From an uncultured Clostridium sp. (GTDB lineage Bacteria > Bacillota > Clostridia > TANB77 > CAG-508): a stretch of 11,279 bases of DNA. The translations under genes and the position numbers were made by a program. Below the pieces are notes generated by a model, which saw only the letters and a program-made list of their open reading frames with translations, was not told the origin of the DNA and ran no database searches. The first letter of the stretch is position 1. Every line of letters begins with the position of its first letter. This document shows, in pieces, positions 1 to 6,994 of the stretch. The stretch spans positions 1-11,279 of the forward strand of contig CAMSEX010000036.1 in assembly GCA_947057875.1 (NCBI GenBank), in the 5' to 3' direction.

Positions 1-1
1 T

Positions 2-719
2 AAGCATTCCAACAATGATATCGTGAATAATTTTATTTGCAAAATGATTCGTGGGGTGATTTGGATTATTTCGATTTATATTATTTTAAAGGTAATTGGC
101 TTTGATTTGACGGGTTTGGTAGCAGGTTTTGGAGTAGGAAGTGTGATTATTTCTTTGGCAGCGCAAGATACTGTAAAGAGTTTGCTAAGTCGGTGCGATT
201 ATTATGACAGATAAACCATTTGATATTGGCGATTTTATTGAAGTTGGTGAGCATAAAGGAACCGTTGTTGATATTACATTCCGAAGTACACGTATTAAAG
301 CTACTAATAATACTATTATAACTATACCAAATTCAACCATTACATCTACTTATATTGTCAATTGGAATCGATTAGAAAGTCGCAGGCTGGAATTTGTGCT
401 AAATTTGAGTATGGAGACGTCGTCTGACAAAATCATGGATGTGGTTGCCAAATTGAAACTAATTTTGACAAACAATCCTAATGTTTTGCCAGAAACAGTA
501 CAAGTAAGTTTGGATGCGATTTCAAGTTATAGCTCAGATATTAAAATATTTTTGTACATAAATGAAACAAATTTCATTAAATTTTTGACTGTGAAGGAGA
601 AAATTTATTGTGATATATTGAAATTAGTGGAAATGGAAAACATAGACTTGGCGTATCCGACGCAAACAGTTTATGTAAAAAATACACAAGAAAAAGAAAT
701 AAAGGAGACTGAAAAATGA
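2..719 (+). pseudogene. MscS-family mechanosensitive channel, 5' end outside window, interrupted by a one-base frameshift
   Basis: This encodes the C-terminal part of a small-conductance mechanosensitive channel (MscS, membrane, osmotic relief). The reading frame is open from base 2, so the true start lies upstream. A hydrophobic segment (VIWIISIYIILKVIGFDL) is followed by the Gly/Ala-rich pore helix (GLVAGFGVGSVIISLAAQDT), typical of TM3. In this frame translation ends at 212-214. Removing one base near C191 joins it seamlessly to the frame starting at 204 and restores the family sequence SGAIIMTDKPFDIGDFIEVG, then the beta domain with ITIPNS and a C-terminal alpha/beta domain. As read, the protein would lose its whole cytoplasmic vestibule. 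This could be a real inactivating mutation, a sequencing or assembly error, or less likely recoding. The stop (717-719) overlaps the next gene's ATG as ATGA, so the two are co-transcribed. Family assignment is firm; the cause of the shift is open. Confidence 0.88.
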
Positions 720-1477
720 AAGCTCTCATCACAGGTGCTTCCTCTGGAATTGGACGCGATATGGCACGATATTTATCTAGGATAGGGTATGATTTAGTAA
801 TTGTTGCTAGAAGGCGCGACTTATTAGAAGAATTAAAGCAAGATTTGAAAACAGAGGTAAAAATTGAATGCATGGATTTGTCAGGCAAGGAAAATTGCGA
901 AGAATTATTTGTGAACAATCAAGAAATTGATTTCCTGATTAATAATGCGGGATTTGGAGATTTTGGGAAATTTGAGGAAACAGATTTAGAAAAAGAGTTA
1001 ACCATGATTGATACGAATATTAAATCACTTCACATTTTAACCAAATTATATGTGACGCAAATGAAACAGAAAAATCATGGAAAAATTTTGAATGTGGCTT
1101 CTATTGCAGGCTTTATGTCAGGTCCTATGATGGCGACTTATTATGCGACCAAAAATTATGTGGTGTCTCTTTCAAAAGCAATTAATAAGGAATTGCAAAA
1201 AGACAATTCAAATGTTAGTGTTAGTGTACTCTGCCCAGGTCCAGTCAATACCAACTTTGACAAAGTAGCGAATGTAAAATTTTCTTTAAAAGGACTATCT
1301 AGTGAATATGTCGCAAAATATGCTATTGACCAAACTTTGCGAGGAAGGAAAGTCATCGTACCAGGGAACATGATGAAATTGATTTATTTAGGAAATAAAT
1401 TAGTACCGACTTGTATTTCATTAGAAATAGCTTATCATTCGCAAAGAAGAAAATATGAAAATAAATCAGCTAAGTGA
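716..1477 (+). CDS. SDR-family NAD(P)-dependent oxidoreductase
   Basis: A 253-residue short-chain dehydrogenase/reductase, classical length. The N-terminal Rossmann motif TGASSGIG is at residues 6-13. The second strand ends in ARRR (31-34), and Arg at this place usually means NADP(H) preference. NNAG is at 76-79. The catalytic set is Ser129, Tyr142 and Lys146 (YYATK), with Asn103-region support from the preceding helix. The PG motif (CPGPVNT, 173-179) follows. It resembles the COG0300/DltE-like group that reduces small or lipid-linked carbonyl compounds; the substrate cannot be read from sequence. A basic tail ends the protein, without a clear membrane anchor. The start overlaps the MscS stop by four bases (ATGA), with GGAG at 703-706 as ribosome binding site, so translation is probably coupled. 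The amylase follows 17 bases after its stop. Confidence 0.93.
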   Translation: MKALITGASSGIGRDMARYLSRIGYDLVIVARRRDLLEELKQDLKTEVKIECMDLSGKENCEELFVNNQEIDFLINNAGFGDFGKFEETDLEKELTMIDTNIKSLHILTKLYVTQMKQKNHGKILNVASIAGFMSGPMMATYYATKNYVVSLSKAINKELQKDNSNVSVSVLCPGPVNTNFDKVANVKFSLKGLSSEYVAKYAIDQTLRGRKVIVPGNMMKLIYLGNKLVPTCISLEIAYHSQRRKYENKSAK

Positions 1478-1482
1478 ATTAG

Positions 1483-1488
1483 AAAGGA
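1483..1488 (+). promoter_or_regulatory. Ribosome binding site that decides the amylase start
   Basis: AAAGGA ends directly at base 1488. The first in-frame ATG (1489) abuts it with no spacing, while the second (1495) lies six bases downstream, the usual distance. The later ATG is therefore preferred and shortens the protein by two residues. Confidence 0.7.
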
Positions 1489-1494
1489 ATGAAA

Positions 1495-2946
1495 ATGAAA
1501 ACGCAAAATAACACAATGATGCAATATTTTGAATGGTATCTTCCCAATGATACAAAACATTGGGAGCGTGTATCAGAGGATAGTGACCATTTAAAAGAAT
1601 TAGGAATTAATTATGTATGGCTTCCACCAGCCTATAAAGGTGCTAGCGGAAAAAATGATGTTGGATATGGAGTTTATGATTTGTATGATTTAGGCGAGTT
1701 TGATCAAAAAGGTTCTGTTCCAACAAAGTATGGCACAAAGGAAGAGTACATAAATACGATTGAAGTGTTAAAAGCGAAAAATGTGAAAGTAATTGCGGAT
1801 ATTGTTTTAAATCATAAAATGGGGGCTGACGAAACTGAGGAGGTTTTAGCCATTCAGGAAAATGCAGATAACCGAAATGAGAGTATGTCAGAAGCAAGAC
1901 CAATTAAGGCATGGACGAAATATAATTTTCCAGGAAGAGGAAATACGTATTCAGATTTTAAGTGGAATTGGACACATTTTCATGGTGTAGATTGGGATGA
2001 CAATACTGCAACAGCATCTATTTACAAATTTTATGGCAAGCATTGGGATGAAAATGTGGACAAGGAAAAAGGTAATTTTGATTATTTGATGGGTGCCGAT
2101 ATTGATTTGAATAATTATGATGTTGTCTCAGAACTAATTAATTGGGGAAAATGGTATTTGGCTGTAACACAAGTGGATGGGTTAAGGCTGGATGCTGTTA
2201 AGCATATTAGAAGTGAGTTTTTTCCAGAATGGTTAAAGGATGTAAAAGACAGTGTGGATAAGGATTTGTTTGTTGTTGGCGAATATTGGAGTACGAATAT
2301 TGAGACGATAAGCAATTATCTTGAAAAATCAAAAGATTGCATGAATTTGTTTGATGTTCCATTACATTATAATTTTTTGAAAGCTGCAACTAGCAATGGT
2401 GAATTTGATATGCGAACAATTTTTGATGGCACATTGGTGCAAAGTCATCCACAAAAAGCGGTAACATTTGTGGATAATCATGATACACAAATAGGACAAT
2501 CTCTGGAATCATGGATACCAGATTGGTTTAAGCCAATTGCGTATAGCTTGATTTTGCTTAGAAAAGATGGTTTGCCTTGTGTATTTTATGGGGATTATTA
2601 TGGAATTCCAGCAAAAGAGATTACAGACAAGAGTGATATTTTAGATAAGCTTTTGAAGGTAAGAAAATTGTATTGTTATGGAGAGCAAAATGATTATTTT
2701 CAGAATGAAGATTTAATTGGATTTGCAAGGAAAGGCGATTTTGAACATGAGAATTCAGGGGTTGCAGTTGTTATGACAAATGGATTGGCAGGAAGTATTT
2801 GTATGAATATGGGAACAGATTTTACTGGAAAAGAGTTTCAGGATTGCTTGGGAAATGTACAAGAAATTGTTACAATTGACGAAAATGGAAATGGCGAATT
2901 TAGGTGTCAAGATGGAAGTGTCTCAGTGTGGATTTTGAAAAAATGA
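1495..2946 (+). CDS. amyS: Cytoplasmic alpha-amylase, GH13 family (AmyA/AmyS type)
   Basis: A 483-residue endo-alpha-1,4-glucanase of the GH13 subfamily 5 type, close in length and motif order to E. coli cytoplasmic AmyA (about 495 residues). It hydrolyses internal alpha-1,4 bonds of starch, glycogen or maltodextrins. It starts MKTQNNTMMQYFEWYLPND with no signal peptide, so it should act inside the cell. Visible landmarks, numbered from this start: WLPPAYKGASG near 42-52; region I DIVLNHKMGAD (102-112); region II GLRLDAVKHI with nucleophile Asp233; region III VVGEYW with acid/base Glu263; region IV VDNHDTQ with Asp330. A C-terminal beta domain ends in GSVSVWIL. All catalytic residues are present. 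The gene is the last of the MscS-SDR-amylase run and is followed by a strong hairpin. Together with the glucan phosphorylase at the window end it points to intracellular glycogen or dextrin turnover. The symbol is by family similarity only. Confidence 0.95.
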   Translation: MKTQNNTMMQYFEWYLPNDTKHWERVSEDSDHLKELGINYVWLPPAYKGASGKNDVGYGVYDLYDLGEFDQKGSVPTKYGTKEEYINTIEVLKAKNVKVIADIVLNHKMGADETEEVLAIQENADNRNESMSEARPIKAWTKYNFPGRGNTYSDFKWNWTHFHGVDWDDNTATASIYKFYGKHWDENVDKEKGNFDYLMGADIDLNNYDVVSELINWGKWYLAVTQVDGLRLDAVKHIRSEFFPEWLKDVKDSVDKDLFVVGEYWSTNIETISNYLEKSKDCMNLFDVPLHYNFLKAATSNGEFDMRTIFDGTLVQSHPQKAVTFVDNHDTQIGQSLESWIPDWFKPIAYSLILLRKDGLPCVFYGDYYGIPAKEITDKSDILDKLLKVRKLYCYGEQNDYFQNEDLIGFARKGDFEHENSGVAVVMTNGLAGSICMNMGTDFTGKEFQDCLGNVQEIVTIDENGNGEFRCQDGSVSVWILKK

Positions 2947-2990
2947 AAAAGCTGTAGTGAGGTTGGAAGTTTTACTACAGCGTTTCTTTA
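2944..2990. terminator. Bidirectional intrinsic terminator between convergent genes
   Basis: An exact 8-bp inverted repeat, GCTGTAGT (2951-2958) and ACTACAGC (2974-2981), has a 15-base loop. On the plus strand it is followed by GTTTCTTTATT. On the minus strand the run of A at 2946-2950 becomes a T-rich tail. It therefore serves both the amylase, which ends at 2946, and the minus-strand amidase gene, which ends at 3006. Confidence 0.85.
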
Positions 2991-3005
2991 TTCAGAAAAA
3001 AATTG

Positions 3006-4607
3006 TTATGCTATTTCTGTTTCCATTTCATTTTCAGTTTTAATTTGATAAATTTCATTCGCTCTCTCCATTTCTTTTTGAGCAAGTTTTGTTTCTATAT
3101 GAATTAGAGCATTGATATTTTCAAGAGTAGTTGTTTCATTTGGATTGTGGCTTCCACCAGTGCTTGCGCAAAACAACAAAATGGTTTGAACAAGTTCATT
3201 TGAGGTAAGTGTTGCCAAATCGTGTCCAGCCCATGACTTAAGAACTTCATAACGAGTATTATTTTTGGTGCAAATTTGTTCTGCTAAATTTACCAAATCT
3301 GCATTTGTGGCATAAGGGCTTCCTTTTGATGTAATGTTCATATGGCAATTTGTACCTGTTGCATGAATAATTTCTTTGATGCAATTCCAAATCATATCAC
3401 TGGTTAAATTAGGCTCCATTCCAATTTGTTGGCGAATATCGATAAATAACCCTGTTTTTTGATTAAGCGGTTCTCCTCTTTCATCTACTTTTTGAATAGC
3501 AGGAATACGTTCAAAATTGACGTTCGTATTATTTTGAGCACGATTTAATAATTGCATGATTTTTTGATAAGGCAATCTTTTTCCTACTGCAAACTGCAAA
3601 TCACAGCAATCAGTGATACCGTTGTTGTTATAATTTGGTGTGTAGGTTTCAAGAAATTGGACATCTGGCACATCGGCTAGTAGCTGGATTAGTTTGGCAG
3701 TACCATAAACAGCGTCTTTTCTTTGATCCATAGGGGTTGAGCCAGAATGATTTGCTTTGCCTTTTGCACGAAATGTAAGGATTTGTTTATCTTGTAAATC
3801 TTCTGAATTGATTTCATTTTTTATAGAAAAATTTGGCACAGTGGCTCGGTATTTTAGTAAATTTTCAGGCTGTTTGGCACTGTGTGTTAAATCACAAATA
3901 AAGTCTGCTGCGGTTTTAATATCAGAGATATCAGCCTTTAAACGATAGGGAGCAGTAATGGATGTGCAAATACCAATATTGTTATTGTGGTCGTGCAGAG
4001 TATCTGCCTGTTCGATATGACCTTCCATGGCTGTGATGATTTCATTGTTACTGTCAAGTACTTTGTCAACTTCTTTAAGGGGTTTTAAGCCAGCTTTTTC
4101 GACTGTTTCAAATAAATCTGCTTTGTATTTCGTAACAATTTCTTGCAAAGAAAGTCCATCACGAGAAATGGTTTTGTCAAAATCCAAGTTGTCGCCACGT
4201 AAGTATTTGCTTCCGATACAAGCTTTTCCATCAAAACGATAAGATTCTTCGCAAGCACAAATAATAACTTTCAAATTAACATTATTTTGGGTATTATTTT
4301 GTATCATCGTTTCAGCCGTTTTTAGACCAGAAAATACACCCAATGGACCATCAAATTGACCGCCGTTGTCAACCGAATCGGTATGGGAAAGCAAAACAAT
4401 ACTTTTATCGGTACGAACTTTTCCGGGAAGTGTTCCACAAATATTTCCAGCTTTATCAATTGTGACTTCCATACCTAGCTCTTGCATTGCTTTGATATAT
4501 TTTAATTTGTAGGCAATATCTTCTTTTGTGTAAGCAATTCGATTAATTGGTTTTTGAGCTGCAATGCCGTTTTCATCAAATTCAAAAAAATCATAAATAG
4601 TTATCAT
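3006..4607 (-). CDS. M20-family Zn-dependent amidase, hydantoinase/carbamoylase type, unusually long
   Basis: A 533-residue metalloamidase resembling N-carbamoyl-L-amino-acid hydrolases, allantoate amidohydrolases and ureidopropionases, which release ammonia and CO2 from N-carbamoyl compounds. Probable metal ligands, by alignment to that family: His75 (LLSHTDSVDNGGQFDGPLGV), Asp86, Glu121 (CEES), His197 (GHIEQ) and His487 (GGSHNPNE). GSTPMDQRKDA (289-299), GLFIDIR (386-392) and SWAGHD (458-463) are also conserved. The family is usually about 410 residues. By eye the extra length lies in two places, roughly 225-278 and 325-385, inside the lid/dimerisation domain. Substrate is not predictable; it could be a carbamoyl amino acid or a purine or pyrimidine catabolite. 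The start codon overlaps the stop of the preceding regulator by one base (TAATG), and AGGAG sits 8 bases before it, so the two genes are coupled. Confidence 0.85.
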   Translation of the reverse strand: MITIYDFFEFDENGIAAQKPINRIAYTKEDIAYKLKYIKAMQELGMEVTIDKAGNICGTLPGKVRTDKSIVLLSHTDSVDNGGQFDGPLGVFSGLKTAETMIQNNTQNNVNLKVIICACEESYRFDGKACIGSKYLRGDNLDFDKTISRDGLSLQEIVTKYKADLFETVEKAGLKPLKEVDKVLDSNNEIITAMEGHIEQADTLHDHNNNIGICTSITAPYRLKADISDIKTAADFICDLTHSAKQPENLLKYRATVPNFSIKNEINSEDLQDKQILTFRAKGKANHSGSTPMDQRKDAVYGTAKLIQLLADVPDVQFLETYTPNYNNNGITDCCDLQFAVGKRLPYQKIMQLLNRAQNNTNVNFERIPAIQKVDERGEPLNQKTGLFIDIRQQIGMEPNLTSDMIWNCIKEIIHATGTNCHMNITSKGSPYATNADLVNLAEQICTKNNTRYEVLKSWAGHDLATLTSNELVQTILLFCASTGGSHNPNETTTLENINALIHIETKLAQKEMERANEIYQIKTENEMETEIA

Positions 4608-5164
4608 TATTCTTTCTCCTTTATTTTATTTTTCTTTGATTTCTTTGGCTTTTGTGGATTGTTCATATAAAAAATTTTGTTTGAAATATTAATGCAATTT
4701 GTGGCAACAAGGGCTGTAAAAAGTGAAGTGCTTTCAATTTCAGACAAATTTTGAGTGTCGGATTTTAAGTGATTTGAGCAAGTTTCTAGTATGATGTGAA
4801 AAGTTGCATCATATAAATTGCTATAAAAATCTAGTATTTCAGCAATGGTATTGGAAGAGAGCTCTTCATCAATCATAGCTTTGATATTAGAAATGGGCAT
4901 AACTTGCTTTAAACTGCATATAATAATCAAGTAAGCTAAATGTTCACGAGAATATTTTTTCTTTTGTGGAGGAGGCAAAATACCTAATTTTACATAATTA
5001 TTAATCATGGAAGGAGTAATTAATTTGGAATCTGGAGTGGAAATATCGGCAAGATATTTTTCCATGAGAGCAATGACTTGGTCCATGTATAAATCGAGTT
5101 CAGGTAGGTCATTCCATTTGGGAAGAGAATGATTGGCTATTTTTGAAAATATATTTTTGTCCAT
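4607..5164 (-). CDS. DUF1836 family protein, probable MerR-like DNA-binding regulator
   Basis: A 185-residue protein of the DUF1836 family, common in Bacillota and usually regarded as having a MerR-like helix-turn-helix. The characteristic block runs LPELDLYMDQVIALMEKYL (20-38), then ITPSMINNYVKLGILPPP (49-66), the helix-turn-helix-like part, then KKKYSREHLAYLIIICSLKQ (68-87). The second half is helical and could dimerise or sense a ligand. The tail (171-184) is almost all Lys with Pro, Ser and Asn. The frame extends upstream to a TTG at 5224, but that start lacks a ribosome binding site and lies on the predicted -35 box. ATG 5164 has AAAGGAG 8 bases upstream and is preferred. It is the first gene of the operon with the amidase, and its position at a divergent promoter suggests local control, which is inference. 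Confidence 0.85.
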   Translation of the reverse strand: MDKNIFSKIANHSLPKWNDLPELDLYMDQVIALMEKYLADISTPDSKLITPSMINNYVKLGILPPPQKKKYSREHLAYLIIICSLKQVMPISNIKAMIDEELSSNTIAEILDFYSNLYDATFHIILETCSNHLKSDTQNLSEIESTSLFTALVATNCINISNKIFYMNNPQKPKKSKKNKIKEKE

Positions 5165-5172
5165 AAACGATA

Positions 5173-5179
5173 CTCCTTT
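5173..5179 (-). promoter_or_regulatory. Ribosome binding site that decides the DUF1836 start
   Basis: On the minus strand AAAGGAG lies 8 bases before ATG 5164. No such site precedes the alternative upstream TTG at 5224, so this site fixes the protein at 185 rather than 205 residues. Confidence 0.8.
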
Positions 5180-5195
5180 ATTTAACAATGAAAAT

Positions 5196-5224
5196 ATTTT
5201 ATCACAAAATATGTGAAATTTCAA
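5196..5224 (-). promoter_or_regulatory. Promoter of the DUF1836-amidase operon with a dyad in the spacer
   Basis: Read on the minus strand: TTGAAA (5224-5219), a 17-base spacer, then TAAAAT (5201-5196), each one base off consensus. The spacer holds an inverted repeat, TCACA (5202-5206), five bases, TGTGA (5212-5216). A protein bound there would cover the promoter, so it is a candidate operator, perhaps for the DUF1836 protein itself. The site is seen; the role is inference. Confidence 0.65.
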
Positions 5225-5232
5225 TAAAATAA

Positions 5233-5261
5233 TTGACTTTATTTTTTAAATGACATATAAT
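5233..5261 (+). promoter_or_regulatory. Promoter of the acyl-CoA synthetase / pgi operon
   Basis: TTGACT (5233-5238), a 17-base spacer, then a perfect TATAAT (5256-5261). The expected transcript start is near 5268, leaving a leader of about 29 bases before ATG 5297. Its -35 box lies 8 bp from the -35 box of the divergent minus-strand promoter. Confidence 0.8.
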
Positions 5262-5296
5262 CGTTTTGAAAACTAGATAACGAGAAAGGGAGATGT

Positions 5297-6985
5297 ATGA
5301 AAAATACGGAATATTTTTATGATTATCCGAGATATTCAAATTTAAAAGAATTGCTGGGTGCATCAATCAAGAAATATGCGGAAAATCCAGCGTTTTTATT
5401 TAAAGATAAACGAAAAATTACCTACCGAGAATTTGGCGAGCAAGTAAAATTTTTTGGAAATGGATTATTCCAGCTTGGGATGAAAGGCAAAAGAATTGCG
5501 ATTATTGGCAAAAATCGTTATGAATGGATTTTGAGTTATGTGGCAGTTTTGTTGGGAGATATAACCGTTGTGCCATTGGATAAAGGTTTGACAGACACGG
5601 AAATTGAGAATTCTTTAAAACAAAGTAAGGCAGATGCTATTATTTTTGAGGAAAAATATTTTGAAGTTATTCAGACCTTGCAAGAAAAAACAAATTTGCA
5701 AGAATTAATTTGCATGGACAAAATCGAGGGCGTAAAAAATATAGAAGACGTAATCGAACTTGGCAAAAAAGCAGACACGAAAGAGTATGAAAATCAAGAA
5801 ATTGCGTCAAGCCAAATGCGCATTATTTTATTTACTTCTGGAACTACTTCTAGTTCAAAAGCAGTCATGTTAACACAAAAAAATATTGCAGAAAATATTT
5901 ATTCTATGAAATGTGTGGAGCGATTTTTGGAAACAGATGTCAATTTGGCATTTTTGCCGTATCATCACACATTTGGTTCAACTGGGCAAATGATGATGCT
6001 AGCAAGTGGTGTAGCAACAGCGTTTCCAGATGGTTTGAGACATATTTCAGAAAATTTTCGAGAATATAAAGTTTCAGTTTTTGTGGGAGTACCATTGCTA
6101 ATTGAAGCAATTTATGGTAGAATTGAAAAAGAGCTTGTCAAACAAGGGAAAATGAAAACGGTCAATCAAGCGAAAAAAGTGAGTAATTTTTTATTAAAAT
6201 TTGGGATTGATGTGAGAAGAAAATTGTTTAAGCAAATCATTGACAACTTAGGTGGTAGCATGAGAATGATTATTAGTGGTGCAGCAAGTCTGGATAAAGA
6301 AGTAGCCAGAAGTTTTAATGAGTTAGGAATCAAAGTCATTCAGGGTTATGGATTGACAGAAACGTCTCCTGTGATTGCAGCGGAAAATGAGAAATATAGT
6401 AAATATGGTTCCGTTGGTTTTCCGATGCGAAATGTGGAAGTTAAGATTGTTGATAAAGACGAAAAGGGAATTGGAGAAATTATTGCAAAAGGACCTAATA
6501 TCATGCTTGGTTATTATCAAAATGAAGAGGCTACCAAAGAAGTTTTGAAAGATGGATGGTTTTATACAGGAGATTTGGGATATTTTGATGAAGAAGGCTA
6601 TTTGTTTATAACAGGACGAAAGAAAAATGTCATTGTTTTGAAGAATGGAAAAAAGGTTTTTCCCGAAGAGTTAGAAGAATTAGTCAATCAAATTGATGTG
6701 GTAAAAGAAAGTATGGTTTTTGGTTTTCCAAAAGATGATGATGTGGACGTTTCGGTAAAAATTCAGTATGACGAAACGGTTCGCAAAGAAAAATATTCGG
6801 ATTTGTCAGATGAAGAATTTGAAAAAATGGTGTGGAACCAAATTAAAGAAATCAACAAAGAGTTACCAAAATATAAATACATGAAACATTTGATTTTGAC
6901 GACAGAGGATTTTATCAAAACGACAACTGCTAAAATAAAACGATTTGAAGAAATAAAAAAAATATTAGAAAATAAAAAAATTTAG
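5297..6985 (+). CDS. AMP-binding acyl-CoA synthetase, long-chain fatty acid CoA ligase-like
   Basis: A 562-residue member of the adenylate-forming ANL superfamily. It should activate a carboxylate, probably a fatty acid, with ATP to an acyl-adenylate and then to the CoA thioester, in the cytosol or at the inner membrane face. Motifs in order: the phosphate-binding loop ILFTSGTTSSSKAVML (177-192), LPYHHTFG (220-227), GYGLTETSPV (350-359), YTGDLGYFDEEGYLFITGRKKN (423-444, with ATP-binding Asp426 and Arg441), VFPEELE (454-460), and a C-terminal TTTAKIKRF whose Lys546 is the likely adenylation lysine. The phosphate loop has Ser-Ser-Ser where most relatives have Gly-x-Pro. There is no phosphopantetheine domain after it, so it is not an obvious NRPS piece. 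AAAGGGAG precedes the ATG by 4 bases. It shares an operon with pgi. Exact substrate unknown. Confidence 0.9.
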   Translation: MKNTEYFYDYPRYSNLKELLGASIKKYAENPAFLFKDKRKITYREFGEQVKFFGNGLFQLGMKGKRIAIIGKNRYEWILSYVAVLLGDITVVPLDKGLTDTEIENSLKQSKADAIIFEEKYFEVIQTLQEKTNLQELICMDKIEGVKNIEDVIELGKKADTKEYENQEIASSQMRIILFTSGTTSSSKAVMLTQKNIAENIYSMKCVERFLETDVNLAFLPYHHTFGSTGQMMMLASGVATAFPDGLRHISENFREYKVSVFVGVPLLIEAIYGRIEKELVKQGKMKTVNQAKKVSNFLLKFGIDVRRKLFKQIIDNLGGSMRMIISGAASLDKEVARSFNELGIKVIQGYGLTETSPVIAAENEKYSKYGSVGFPMRNVEVKIVDKDEKGIGEIIAKGPNIMLGYYQNEEATKEVLKDGWFYTGDLGYFDEEGYLFITGRKKNVIVLKNGKKVFPEELEELVNQIDVVKESMVFGFPKDDDVDVSVKIQYDETVRKEKYSDLSDEEFEKMVWNQIKEINKELPKYKYMKHLILTTEDFIKTTTAKIKRFEEIKKILENKKI

Positions 6986-6990
6986 GAGGT
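6984..6990 (+). promoter_or_regulatory. Ribosome binding site of pgi overlapping the upstream stop codon
   Basis: AGGAGGT shares its first two bases with the TAG stop (6983-6985) of the acyl-CoA synthetase and sits 4 bases before ATG 6995. Ribosomes ending the first gene are placed to start the second, so the two products are probably made together. Confidence 0.85.
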
Positions 6991-6994
6991 ATTT

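Noticed and set aside
577..918. 113-codon open frame on the minus strand, and similar antisense frames under the amylase, amidase, pgi and 318-residue genes
   Set aside because: They are shadows of well-supported genes, with no recognisable motifs and no good ribosome binding sites.
5165..5224. Longer 205-residue form of the DUF1836 protein from TTG 5224
   Set aside because: No ribosome binding site, and the extension would begin inside the predicted -35 box; family similarity starts well after ATG 5164.
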